Source: Oreohelix idahoensis (Eukaryota > Mollusca > Gastropoda > Stylommatophora > Oreohelicidae). Taken from it: DNA of 64,000 bases. Position 1 is the stretch's first letter. Every line of letters begins with the position of its first letter. The stretch lies in the NCBI GenBank assembly GCA_024509875.1, contig JAMPIV010000304.1:77501-141500 (forward strand). Direction: 5' to 3'. This document shows positions 1-12,420 of this stretch, piece after piece. A model generated the notes under the pieces. The model was given only the letters and a program-made list of their open reading frames with translations, did not search any database and was not told where the DNA came from. The position numbers were made by a program, and so were the translations under genes.

Positions 1-1845
1 TTGTGACGCCACTCCTCTTAGCTCTTGCACATTATTTAGGCCCAACGTTCTTCCTTCTCTTATTATTGTTCTTCTGAGTGTTTCTTTGGGTCTTCCTTTT
101 TTCCTCTTACCCTCAGGAACCCAAGTGAGCGCCTGTAGTGGTATTCTGTTGTTTTGCATTCGTAGGACATGACCGATATATGACCATCGTCTTTTCCTTA
201 TATAGTCGGAGATATATTTCTGCCTAGAGTCTTCTCTTATTTGTCGATTAGTCTTGAATTCTTTCCAACTGATGTTCATGAGTTTTCTAAGACATTTGTT
301 CTCGAATGTATTCAGCTTGTTCTCCAATGATTTTGTTATTTTCCAACTCTCACAGCCGTATGTTAACACTGAGATAACATTTGAATTAAACAGACGAAGC
401 TTGGTATGTATATTCAATGATCGTAATTTCCAAATGTTAGATAATCTATTGAAGGCGCTAGCTGCCAAAGCAATTCTAGTATGGATTTCTCTTGTTGTGT
501 CACCATCCTGAGTCATTTTACTGCCTAAATAATTGAAACTTTCAACTTTCTGTAGTTTTTCCCCGTTCAAGATGATATCAAAGGTCTCGTTAGAAAAGTT
601 CATAGCTTTAGTTTTAGAGGCATTTATTTGGAGACCTATTTTAACCGAGAGATGACACAAATTATTTATTGCTTCTTGGGATTGTCTTGGTGTTGAACTT
701 AAGAATGCTACATCATCTGCGAAATCCAGGTCCCCCAGGAATTTTCCATTTGTCCATTTTATACCCAATTGTTCATTGTGGGTATAGTTTCTCATAACCC
801 AATCAATAGCTATTCCAAAAAGTAGTGGTGACATAATACAGCCTTGTTTCACCCCTGTTTCTACTGTAAACCATTCTGTATTCCCTTTATTTGTTCTAAC
901 ACAACATCTTGCATTGTCATATAGCGCTTTGATTATATTCACATATTTTGTTGGAAAACCATAGATTGTAAGTATCTTCCACAATGATGGGCGGTGTAGA
1001 CTATCAAAGGCTTTTTGAAAATCGACGAAGGTGATAATAAGTGGTGATTGCCTTTCCACTGATTCTTCTATAATTGTTCTTAGTGTGAATATTTGATCAA
1101 TACATGATCGTTTCGGCCTGAAACCCACTTGTTCTTCTCTGATCTTTTCGTCAGCATGCAATTTAAGTCTTTCTAACATCATGCAACATAATAATTTTCC
1201 AGGTACTGATAATAGAGATATACCACGCCAGTTATTACAGTCTGATAGATCATCTTTCTTCGGTAACTTTACAATAATACTGTCTTTCCATTGTTGTGGT
1301 GGTTGTTCTTCTCTCCATACTTCATTTATAATATCTAAAATTCTCAAGAGGTTGTTGTCATTAACTGCTTTAATCATTTCCCCTGAAATTTCGTCAACTC
1401 CAGAAGCTTTAAAATTTTTTAATCTTTTAACGGCTTGTTTGATCTCGTCCAGCGTGAATTCATCGCAAGTTATTGGCAAGGTGGTTGTGGGTGTTTCATT
1501 ATTAAAATCAGGTGTTACTGTTGGTGGTGGTCTGTTTAGCACCTCCATGAAGTGCTCAGCCCATCTCTTTATTTGTTCTTTTTCTGTTGGTATTGAATTC
1601 CCTAATTTACCTTTAACAGGTGTTTCCATAGCAGTAGGCTGGTGACATAGTTGTTTTGTAATTTGATAAAGGCACCTACTATTACCAGTTCTTGCAGCAT
1701 TTTCAGCTTCTACGGCCAGTTCATTGATGAAATGTCTTTTATCTCTTCGAGTTTTTGTCTTCACTTCTTTATTTAACAAGTTATAAGTTAGTTTGCAAGA
1801 TTCAACTGCATTATGTGTACTTGCCGCTAGTAGTTTAAGTTTTGC
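1..1845 (-). mobile_element. LINE-E, 3' portion (reverse transcriptase), runs off the window start
   Basis: Read on the minus strand this stretch translates almost continuously as a non-LTR reverse transcriptase: a linker, then LPKK, GISLLSVPGK, the QVGFRPKRSC block, FVDFQKAFDS, GVKQGCIMSP, the catalytic LDFADDVAF box and a C-terminal YIGHVLRM / KGRPK region near position 60-200. This architecture is typical of RTE/CR1-like elements that end in a GH-x-x-R-M domain. The 3' end lies before position 1. The element's 5' side resumes at 7417-7740, because LINE-I was inserted between the two halves. Only short frame breaks were noticed. Family assignment is from motif order, not from a database comparison. 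Confidence 0.85.
1836..1845. repeat. Target-site duplication, left copy (TAAGTTTTGC)
   Basis: The 10-mer TAAGTTTTGC here is repeated exactly at 7417-7426. The two copies bracket LINE-I, and LINE-E coding sequence resumes on either side of them. That is the expected footprint of one target-primed LINE insertion. Confidence 0.9.
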
Positions 1846-1878
1846 TTCTTCTTCTTCTTGCGATCGCATCTTTGATGA

Positions 1879-4800
1879 TTACACCGTCAGACGAGTTCTC
1901 ATGATGAATTCGACTGTTGTTTGAAGTTCCTCTTTAACTCCATATAGCTTTGAGTTTAGTGTTGAGTCATTGGGCCAGTATATCTTTCTTAACTGGTCAT
2001 ACAGAGGACAGTCCTGTAGAACATGCTCAGCAGTTTGTTCGTTTAATCCACATGTGCACAGTGGTGAAGCAGACAATCGTAGCTTGTGCATGTGTTTATT
2101 CAGTTTGTTATGCCCTGTCCTGAGTCGAAAAATAGTTATCTGTCCCTGCCGGTCGAGAGTGTGATAGTCGTCTTTGGGTTGGTTCTGTTCTCTTCTGATA
2201 GTCTGGATAGCTCTCTTTTTCTCAGAGTATGTGACTTCATTATCTTCTTGTTCACATTCTCCTCCCTTTTTTGCAAGTTTATCTGCCTTTTCATTTCCGG
2301 GTACACCACAATGAGATGGTACCCACTGAAGTATGGTTCTCTTTTTGGCAGCTACCTTGTTTAGTTCATTTCTCAGATGCGGAAGTTTACCACCCTTGAG
2401 AGCTTGCAGGACAGACAGTGCATCTGTGAGGATGACTACCTGGTGGCAGTCAGAGTTGGTGTTATAAATCATATTTGCAGCTTGCTCTAGAGCTTGAACC
2501 TCAGCTGTATAGTTGGAACAGAATTTACCAGTGGGAATGTGCCTAGTCTCATAGTGGTTGTCAGGATATGAGATAAAGATACCGGCACCTCCATTCCTAA
2601 CAGCATTAGTTGCTGATCCATCTGTATAGGCATGTATCCATGATTGATCGGGATAGCTTTCTTGGATCATACTCAATGTAGCAGTTCGTTTTTGCAGATC
2701 ATTATACTCACATCCACTTGTGAGACCACTGACTGATGTATTAATTTGGAGGGCACTGCTGGCCTGCGCCCATGGTACAGGGTATAGGGTGGGCTTCAGT
2801 GGTGTTGTCTTCATGGATAGGTCTTCTTGATGCTGTCTTATAAGTCTTTTCCCCCGATGCACAAAGCTGCTACGCTTTAGACGTCCCAATGCCAGATCAT
2901 CTAGTCTTGCCTTCATTGGGTGCATTGGCATACTGTTGTACTTTTCCATCTGGATCATGGTTTTTGTGTCTCTTCTATGGGACAATGTCTGTAATCCAGC
3001 AGCCTTCTGCATCTGTTATTGGTGTAGTTTTCATGGCTCCTGTAATGAGCCTGAGAGCTTGATTTTGCACCTTGTCCAAAGACTGCAGATGTGAGTTAGC
3101 AGCTGATGACCATGCTGCTGAGCTAAACTCTAAGTGTGGTCTTATTACTCCATTATAAATCTTCTTTAGATTTCGTTCATTTGCTCCCCAGTTGGTACCT
3201 GCTAATTTTCTGAGTATGCCTAGTCGTCTTCGGGCCTTTCCTTCTGCATTTTCAATATGCTTATTCCATGTAAGCCTTTGGTCAAATGTCACCCCAAGAT
3301 AGGTGGGGTAGCTTTCTTCCTTGATCACGGTTGTCCCTAGGTGTATGTTAGCTGATTTGTCCTTGGGGGCGAGGGAGAACAGTGTTGTGGAGGTTTTGTC
3401 TGTGTTTATTGTGATAAGCCATTTCTCTGCCCATGACACTAGCATGTCTGCTGCCCGCTGCATTCTATAATTTGCTGTGGTGACATTTTCATCAGCGCAC
3501 CAGAGTACTAGGTCATCTGCATATAAGGCAGCTTTAACTCCTGCAGGGAGATCTTTCACCAGGTCATTGATGTAAACAAGGAAGAGTGTTGGGGAAATTA
3601 CTCCTCCTTGAGGTACCCCCTGATGGAGCAACACTTTTCTGCTCTGCAGACCGTCAAGAGTGACTCTAGTTCTCCTGTTATGCAAGTATGACTGGATCCA
3701 TTTCATCATGTTGCCTTGGATTCCACTTCTCCTAAGTTTTGCAATGAGGCCATCTTTCCACACCTTGTCAAAGGCCTGCTTGAAGTCGACCCAGATCGTT
3801 AGGACCTTTTTCTTCTCCTGGAAGGCATCTTCTATTGCTTGAGACAAGTAAGTAACTTGGTCTTCTATACTGTAGCATTCTCTAAATCCAGCTTGTTCCG
3901 GCACCAGGATCTGCTCAGACTCTAAATACCACTTCAATCTGTGGTTGACTATTCGCTCCATAGTCTTCCCAACACAGCTTGTGAGACTGATTGGCCGGTA
4001 ACTTGCAGCCTCGGTCTTACATTTCCCTTTCTTTAGTATGGGTATTGTGATGGCTTCTCTCCGTACTTGGGGTACCGTTCCTTTCAACCAGCTGTGGTTG
4101 AATATCTCAAGCAGTTTTGTCTTTGCTGCTGAGCTCAGATTTACTAGCATTTCGTTGCTGATTTTGTCTGGGCCGGGTGACTTTTGAAACTTAAGCTTGG
4201 AAATAGCCTTCTGTAGTTCTCCTAGTGTGATGGGTTCCCTCATTGGGGCAGGAGTATCTCTGTCTGTCCCATGGTTGCCAGTATTTCTTTTCTTATCTCT
4301 CTCTGATGATCTATGTTAATGGGTAAGTTGCTTTCTGAACTGTATCTTCTAGCAAACAAGTCTGCAGCTTGTTTTCCTCTGAAAAGTTTGCCACCTTCAT
4401 CCAATGTGATAGTCTGCCTAGGTGAGGAACGCTCTTCATTTAGAGACTTGACTAATCTCCAAAGTTTCCTGCCGTCTTTCTCAAGGTTCAGCGATGCCGT
4501 TTTAGTTCTCCAGCTTTTCCGTTTTTCTTCTAGCTTTGTTCTCTGAAACTCTGCTACAGCCTTTTTCCATTTGTTGTGAGTTTCAAGTGAAGGCTGAGAC
4601 TCTGCGTCCTTTCTAGCCCTGTCCATAGCTTCCTGACGTTCTTGGAGTGTGCTGGACCAGTATGGTATGTAGTTACGCCGGCATCCTTTGGGAATGGTTT
4701 CTTTTGCAGCTTGTAGTATGCATCTGTTGAAGTCTTTTACCACTTCATTAATGTCTCTGTTCTGTACCTTGAGGGTAGACAGCAGCGTGTTCACCTGATG

Positions 4801-5733
4801 CCTGAATAAACCCCAGTTGGCTTTTTTGTAGTTCCATCTTGTAATGGCTGGGCCTGTACTGAGAGTTGCACTCTGGACAGTAAGAAAGATTGGGCGATGG
4901 TCGCTTCCCCCTAGTTGGTCTCCTACTTCTCTACTAATAGATCCAGCTATATCTGGTGTGGAGAAGGCAAGATCTGGTGTTGAAGTTGTGTGCCATCCTC
5001 TGGAGTAGAAGGTAGGAGTATCTGTGGCATTATTGACTAGGATTAGGGAGTGATCATCTTGCCAAGTTTCAACCTCTTCACCTCTGTGATCCAGATGGTT
5101 ATAGCCCCAGCTCTGGGAGTGGCTATTAAAGTCTCCAACTGCTATAAAGTTGGTGGCTGGTACCTGTATAGAGCTGAGACTCAGGGGTTTGTTGTTCGGA
5201 CAGTAATAGTTCAGGAGTTCTATTTCCATCTTGTCTACCTTTATCTGCAACAGCTGATATTCTGCTCCATCCATGAAGGTTTTCCTTTCGTGTGCAGGAA
5301 TGTTATTCCTTACAAGAGTAAGTACTCCTCCTTTTCGTCTATCTTTTCTGTCGGATCTGAAGCATTGATATCCCCTTATTTTAAAGGTTTGATCTGCTTT
5401 CAAGTGAGTCTCTTGGATACAGCAAACACTGACTTGCTTCTCATACAAGATGTTTTCCAGCTCTGTCTTTTTGCTGTATCCAGCCTGCTTGCTGTTCACT
5501 CCCTCTGCATTCCAGTGCATCATGACAAGTGGCACTCTGGGTTTCTCTTTTTCTGTTTTGTTTTGGTCAGTAGTTCTCCTCCACCGTCTGCTGACTCCAC
5601 AAGACGGTCTAGAGGGTCCTCCAGTAGCTGAGGGTGGGCTCTGTCGAGGCTCAGAGCCCGGCACTGCACCTGCCTGGTGGAGCTCCACAGGGCGAGCACC
5701 AGTACGAGATTTATTTGACGGTGTACTCTCCAT
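1879..5733 (-). pseudogene. LINE-I ORF2: endonuclease - reverse transcriptase - RNase H, two frameshifts
   Basis: The ORF opens at the ATG at 5733 and reads to 4240 as an apurinic endonuclease (QETH, GDFNSHSQSWG, PDLAFS, GGSDHRPI). After a shift near 4240-4270 it continues to 2975 as reverse transcriptase (AGFRECYS, FKQAFDKVWK, GVPQGGVISP, catalytic LYADDLVLW). After a second shift near 2975-3012 it continues to 1879 as RNase H (YTDGSA, AEVQAL, LTDALSVLQAL, PSHCGVPGNEKAD) and then a CTC..H..C knuckle. Frame continuity in the related copy at 45105-45200 supports true indels rather than separate genes. Apart from these two shifts I saw no stop in the domains, so it decayed recently. Confidence 0.9.
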
Positions 5734-7416
5734 AGAAAAAAAAAAAGCGAGTTGCGTGATACTGTGGTTTCCGGTGCGCCTTTTGGCCCAGTATCTACGA
5801 CTTTAGTACCTGTTCAACGGGAGAGTGGGCTCATCCCTAATCTGTTTATGTTCCCAGTAGTAGACTATTCGCAAGCAGCCTGGGGGTGTCACTGCTCTGC
5901 GCGGACCTTGTTTACCGAGGCGGCGTCCGAGCTCGTATGGTGAAAATATGGTTGCGTTATCTTCAAAATAGCCCTGTCTTTCCCATGGCTTTTCTGCCAT
6001 CCTGCAACTTTGAGTTAGGGAGTTCTGAGCTCCAGTCTCTTTCCCAGGCATTTTATCCTGGCCTGGCACGCATACAGAGGACCCCACTTCTGGTTCTAAG
6101 TTAGCAGTTGGGGATAGGTGGGGTAGCACACTGTGCATTCCCCGTCATCCAGGGGGCTCTCCAACTATGCAGAGCTTGCACAATGCTGTGCTCTGGTTCT
6201 GGGCTCTCCCAAGGAATCCTCACGTCCTGCACAGAGCCACTTCCAGATACCCACCACCTGCCAACCCTCCATTGTAGAAATCTCCTGCATGCGGCCATCC
6301 AGTCAAGAGCCAGTATTAAGTCTGGTGCCCAAGTGATCCCCCCAAGCTCAGTGTGCAATGCTGGGTTCTCATCATGCTGCAACACAGGGGGGATTGTGAT
6401 GCTCAGCCATCTCTCTCAACTCTGCACCGATAAGTGACATCGGGGACTTAACTGTGCCTCAGTACTGGGAGGCCCCGTTTCCGGGTACACCACACACAGC
6501 CAATTGAGGCAACGGTCGCCGTGGGCGTGTCTTCAGTGGGGAAGTTGTGGAGTCTTCCTGTCCATGTTCTTGCACATCCTAACACTGCCCGCAAGACATC
6601 AGAGGTTTGGAGAGTGGCCTTCTCTGCTTTTTTGAGCCGGGGTGGGCTCCCCGGGCAAGTCTCGATGGGGATCGGGACGTGTCCACGCGCCAGTGGGCCC
6701 AGCATCGGCCGCATCTGATGGAGGACTTGCTCTGCCAGGTTTGAGTTAGTAAATTCCAACTTTGTCATCTTCATGGCATTGTGATGCTGGGGTGCCTGTG
6801 GATTTCCTACCGCCCCGGGTAGAAGCCAGAAGTGTACTGTGCCAGCTCTGGGGGAGATAAAGGGGGTGTTTCTGCGTCTCCTTGTGATACGTAGCCAAGG
6901 TAGGGCTCACAGTGCTCTTTCCCCGCCACCAAATTGCCTGCTGGTTACGCCGAGTTCTCCGAGGCTCTAGGCATGTGACCAAGAGTTGAAGGCAATAGGA
7001 TCGTCACGTCCTGAGTCTCTGTGCCTGTACGATGGGTTCCGATCTTCAGGGAGCAGTCCACACTCGTTCCCACTCCCAAGACTTGTTCAGTATCCATCTG
7101 GCTCCTTCCCACCCACAGAGGGTGTGTACGGTGTAGTGCACCGGTTTTATTATCGAGGTTTGCTCCTCTAGATCCGTTGTGTTTAGCCTGAGGATTCGCA
7201 CCCTCAGTTACCAGGACTACCTCGAGGAGGGTGTGGCTCTTCACCACGCACAACGATCTTGGGATATGAGAGGTTTTGCTAGGCCAAGAGACTAACACCG
7301 CAATGGTCGCTCCTTTCATGAACAAGAATTCACTAGGCCTAGGGTGAAGCAAGGGGGGAACCCCCTACCCACAACACCAGCACATCATACCCCCTGTCTG
7401 TAAAAGACTTTGCCCC
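5734..7416 (-). other. LINE-I 5' region, no recognisable gag-type ORF1
   Basis: About 1.7 kb lie between the left end of the element and ORF2. Minus-strand reading gives only several overlapping ORFs of about 80-135 codons (for example 5803-6138, 6101-6385, 6448-6774, 6945-7352). None carries CCHC knuckles or another gag signature. The base composition is richer in G+C than the surroundings. It may be a long 5' UTR/promoter or a decayed ORF1. Part of it (about 6110-6400) recurs at 13080-13375. Confidence 0.55.
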
Positions 7417-7740
7417 TAAGTTTTGCTGTTTTCCTTTCTTGTATTTTATCCCAAGTATCTTCTCTCATCCATTTTTTCTTTTTATGTACTAGGTATCCGG
7501 TGGTCGCTACTGCTGCTTCTGTCATTGCTGTTCTCAGTTGTTCCCATTTAGTATCGATTGTCTTGGTGGTGATATCGTTGTCAATTTTGCCTAAAGCATC
7601 GAAATAGTTGTTCATTTTGACATTATATTCCTCCTTTATATCATTTGATTGCAGTCTGTGTACATCTATTCTTCTATTTTTATTCTGTTGGTATAACTTC
7701 TTCAGTTTAATTCTCAGTTTAGCTATGCAGAGGTTATGCA
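7417..7740 (-). mobile_element. LINE-E, 5' portion cut off from 1-1845
   Basis: It begins with the right copy of the 10-bp duplication (7417-7426). Minus-strand translation gives a lysine-rich linker of the type found between endonuclease and RT in these LINEs (KWEQLRTAM, KKWMREDTWDKIQERK). Joined across LINE-I it runs into the linker at 1700-1845. It stops abruptly at 7740 against an oppositely oriented LINE-A fragment, so the endonuclease is missing. Confidence 0.8.
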
Positions 7741-8290
7741 AAATCGAAAAGCAGCAGCTGAGAGACTTTTTCAGGCCATAAATCGAGGATTCCTCAGCAA
7801 GAGAGAGGTTGGTAAGAAAACGAAGATGGCTGTATACCGCTCCACCTATGTCCCAGTCTTGACATATGGATGCGAGTCATGGGCAATGGACTACAACCCA
7901 TAAAAGCCAGATCCAAACCTCAGAAATGAGGTATCTGAGGAAGGTGGTTGAAGTAACAAGAAGAGACATGGTACGCAACCAGACGATATGTCAAGGCCTT
8001 AAATCCTACCCCCTGCAGACCCAAGTAGAACAGTCCCAATTAAGATGGTTTGGCCATGTCTGCAGAATGGGAGAAGATCGGATACCACGACAAGCATGGG
8101 AAACAAAGAGCCAAGGATCCAGACCCCGAGGACGACCCAGAGTCCGCTGGGAGGACAACATTAGACCATCTTTGAAGGACAGAGGACTAGAATGGAACCA
8201 GGCCAGGAGGAAGACAGCCGATAGGATAGTCTGGCGCTCTCTCTTCCAAACCTCTACACCTCATGGTAGAAGGGGAACGACTAAGTAAGT
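7741..8290 (+). mobile_element. LINE-A, 5'-truncated 3' end
   Basis: This piece is nearly identical to 23376-23915 of the long LINE-A copy. It carries the end of the RT, the LRWFGHVCRMGEDR domain and the final NQARRKTADRIVWRSLF region, then ends in a TAAG repeat tail (about 8281-8298). A one-base insertion in the segment GCGAGTCATGGGCAATG shifts the frame near 7885. It joins the truncated end of LINE-E head to head with no obvious duplication. Confidence 0.9.
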
Positions 8291-8711
8291 AAGTAAGATA
8301 TCTTGTAATGATATACTTACCTCTCTGCTGAAAATCTTCTGGCAAGCTTTTCACTTGTAATAGTAAACGGCTGAAACAGAAAATTAGAACAGTGTATTTG
8401 TATTCAGTATTTAAGCAATAAAATTATGACCTCCAATTCCTAACTAGTTTGTATCTGCTAACAAAGCAATAATTCACTGCTTGGCTGAAAATATGAACAC
8501 TGTTATTATTAGGCCACTAAAATGTTTATTAGAAACAGAACCAAATATTTCCCTCTGTGTATTGTGTAAAAATGTTCGACAATGCAGACAGAGAAACATA
8601 ATTCTGAGCTCAGTATAACAGCATTAGTCTATCATTATCAGAATAAGAATACAAAAGTCTAGAGACACCTTTATTCCATTATGGAAAATGTTCAATCAAA
8701 AGAAATCAAGT
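8291..8711. other. Intergenic, nothing recognised
   Basis: AT-rich sequence without a supported gene or repeat. Confidence 0.5.
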
Positions 8712-8840
8712 CCAACACAAAAATAAGAATTTTAAACTCAAATGTCAAGGCAGTCATACTGTATGGTTCTGAAATACGGAGAGCAATAAAAACTCCAACC
8801 AATAAGTTACAGACTTTTCATAAATGAGTGATTGCACAGA
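8712..8840 (+). mobile_element. LINE-B fragment
   Basis: The segment matches 41041-41155 of the LINE-B copy in ZCCHC8 intron 1 (the stretch encoding a VLYGSETWR-like motif), with many substitutions. It is a short, old remnant. Confidence 0.6.
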
Positions 8841-8934
8841 ACTGGCACTGGTCAGAACTGGCAGTATAATGCAGTCCATATTCAGGAATTCCAAAGATTA
8901 AAAAAAAAAAGAAGGAAAACTAGGTAGTGATCAT

Positions 8935-9165
8935 CTCCTTTCCTTGTGCTCCTTACGCAACATGGAGCCACCACTGCAGCTGGGTCCTGCAAGACGTCTG
9001 CACGAAGTACTCACATGCTCATGCAGTGGTAGTTTCTGTGCCCGTTTGTTTTACGTTGCCAGCTCCATGCACATCCTCATATTTGTTGCCTTATACCACA
9101 TGCATGAGGGTGTAGTAGTCCTATTCTTTCTTCAAAGACCCCCCAGGGAACTACACAGGACATAA
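8935..9165. repeat. Interspersed repeat S2, copy 1
   Basis: It shares scattered but ordered matches with 12768-12985 and 31170-31420: a cluster around TTTCTGTG..C..TTTGTTTTAC, a CATGCA..CCTCA block and a shared AGAGACC / CAAAGACCCCC end. The short ORFs here are by-products. It is probably a SINE or a non-autonomous retroelement. Confidence 0.6.
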
Positions 9166-10146
9166 GTTCATGGACATTATTTAACAAACATACCCTTTCT
9201 TCACATTGTATTATATTTTCATTCAGTCTGGTTAAATGTGAACATCTTAACACTTACTTCCATTCATCATCTGGATGATACAACTCCAACACATCACCAA
9301 TTTTTACGTCTGCAAAATCTTTAGAAGATATCAAAATCTCTTGGTCTGAAAAAGGAGTATCTGAATATCAGAACAACATCAGTAACTGCAACCAGAATTT
9401 ACAACATTATGCTCTTGGTTGAAATGAAGAACAGGGGGCCAAGTTTTTTTAAAAAAAACCTCAAAAAATAATCCAGAATGCAGTATTGAGGTGTAAGGAT
9501 TAGGATTAGGAATCATAAATCCATACATGCCACACGCTATGGTTTACCCATAATCTGTACGGGGTGTTTGCGTTTTCAGATGTGTACGGCCCGTACATAC
9601 CATCTGTACGGGTTTTTTCGCCTAATTATTAAATATACATATAAATCGACCGTTTTGTGCCACTACACAATTTTCCGTAATTTGCGTCATGAGATTTGGT
9701 GAGATTTTAAGCCAAGTGGATTAAAAAAAAAAAATAACCAATGAAAATCAAGCTGCCTATTTTTCAATTGCCGCGGGATGTGCGTGGCGTGTTCATTCAC
9801 AATTTTTCGCTAAAGCTAGCGCGAGGTTACTGATTATTTGAACGATTACGCAGCACTGAGTCGAGCCTATTGTTTAGGATTAATTTCCAGTTTAGTATTG
9901 GTAAGTAATTCATTTTTTTTTAAAGTATTATAATAACATTGTTTAGATGAAGTTAGATTTAACTGTCAGATAACTTAGGCCTAGGCTATGCTTTTTTTTC
10001 CCCGTAAGATTTAGCATAGCCTAATTTATTATTTACGGCTGCTTAAATAAAAAGGCGGATACCACTTCATATTATTTGATTTCACTAAAACTTGTAGAAA
10101 GTGCATAAGAAATGTAAATTTGAATAATAATACAATACAAACAATG
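9166..10146. other. Intergenic, nothing coding recognised
   Basis: This is AT-rich sequence. A motif GGTTGAAATGAAGAA at 9417-9431 equals the terminal repeat of the miniature element at 33198-33351, so half of a related element may be here. I see no gene. Confidence 0.45.
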
Positions 10147-10272
10147 GGTAATATCGGAATGACGGTCGCCGAACGATCTGCATGTATTTTCGTACCATTT
10201 AGGCTAGTAACACTAACCTTAAATCTAAATGGTACGAAAATACATGCGAAGCGTTCGGCGTCCGATATTACC
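10147..10272. repeat. 126-bp hairpin (long inverted repeat)
   Basis: The left arm (10147-10202) and right arm (10225-10272) are inverted complements: GGTAATATCGGA opens and TCCGATATTACC closes. The inner 22 bases next to the 22-base loop also pair perfectly. A related but decayed sequence occurs around 11820-11860. It may be a foldback or miniature element, or a cruciform-forming site. Confidence 0.85.
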
Positions 10273-10606
10273 AAATTATAAAACTGAAGGAAAAAAAACA
10301 CAAACACAAAAGCAAGGCAAATTTGCATCTTAACCCGATCAGAGAAAAGTTTAGCCTAGCCTATTTGGAGTTAGGCCTACTTCTCGTCTTAGTTTTAATT
10401 TCGTTTCTTTAAAAAACAATGCGATTTTGCCTTGGGTGATCATCATTACGGTCAACTAATGATTTAGGCTAGGCCTATATTTATTAAATAATTAATTACT
10501 ATCAATGTTTGATTGACACTAAAAGTCGTATGGGTAGGTCTATTTAAAGCTACCAGTTGGGCTATAGGCCTAATGGCTATTCCAATTATTGAAGTTTGAT
10601 AGAGAT

Positions 10607-11560
<954 letters not shown>

Positions 11561-11569
11561 ATTTAAGAT

Positions 11570-12420
11570 TAGTAAACCTAACCCAAAACGCTTATTACTG
11601 GTCTCTTTAGACCTATACTTTTATTAGGCACTATAGAACAGACACCAAACTGTTCTTCATTTCCACCATAAATTGTATTAATTTTTTTTGCAGAAATAGA
11701 CTAAATGATGATACAGTTACAGCATTTCTACAATGCAAAATAAATTCTAACTCCTGTTGTTTAGGTTTTAAAGCAAGTGAAGACATGCTTAAAAAGGCAA
11801 AGGGCGCATGTCACTATGATGGTGCCGAACCATCTAATTGAATGTATTTTTACATGAATTAACTCTTTTGTTACGTTTTTCAGTCTTTGTACAGGTTTTG
11901 CGGGTCTTTGTACAGGGTTTTTGGATTTTTTGTACAGGTTTTTCATGTCTGAGGTGTGGCATGTATGTAAATCTAACCTAAACCCTAACCTTAATCCTAA
12001 CACTAACGACGTGGGTGACTTTCTTGGATGGCACTGAAGCACACGGCCCACTATTCATCATCTCAACCTTAGCTTAGTTACTCTGCTTCAGATACATGCT
12101 GACTGCAGTCACTAAGAATGCAAGATTATTTATGTAATAACATTTAGAAGCCAGATCCATTAGAAAATGTTTTAAAAATTAGCACCCACAAATATTTGTC
12201 TGCTGTTTCAAACTTTTAAAGGATAAAGTGCTGTGAAGGAGCTTTCACACACTGCAAAAATCTCCCTTACAGATTGTTCATAACAGCAATAATGTCATAT
12301 ATAAATTGTAAATAGCAACAGTGAAAATCAAGTAACGTTAACTTATTATGGCTGGTCAACCATTACTCTCCATTCATTTATTTTTCACTTGTTTTCAAAT
12401 CAATACTTATCAAATTAAAA
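11570..12420. other. Intergenic, low-complexity and miniature-element debris
   Basis: It contains three spaced copies of a TTTGTACAGG(G)TTTT motif (about 11885-11945) and a CCTAAACCCTAACC-like run (about 11985). An imperfect relative of the 33198-33351 terminal repeat lies at about 12047-12066. No gene is supported. Confidence 0.45.

Larger units (their letters stand above)
1846..7416 (-). mobile_element. LINE-I, apparently full-length I/Nimb-like non-LTR retrotransposon (5.57 kb)
   Basis: The element lies between perfect 10-bp duplications and ends on its own strand in a short (GAA)n tail (plus-strand TTCTTCTTC at 1846-1859). It holds a 5' region of about 1.7 kb (5734-7416) and a single second ORF with apurinic endonuclease, reverse transcriptase, RNase H and a C-x-C-x8-H-x4-C knuckle. 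RNase H places it among I-superfamily LINEs (I, Nimb, Ingi, LOA types); I cannot choose between these. It split an older LINE-E. A 5'-truncated relative lies at 43735-46075 on the plus strand, and a piece of the 5' region lies at 13080-13375. Confidence 0.9.

Noticed and set aside
5050..5806. Plus-strand frames of 118 and 193 codons opposite LINE-I
   Set aside because: They are shadows of the minus-strand endonuclease frame and show no protein motif.
11980..12005. CCTAAACCCTAACC-like run as an interstitial telomere
   Set aside because: Too short and irregular; similar CCTAACC-like words occur near 35110 and 49850 without a repeat array.
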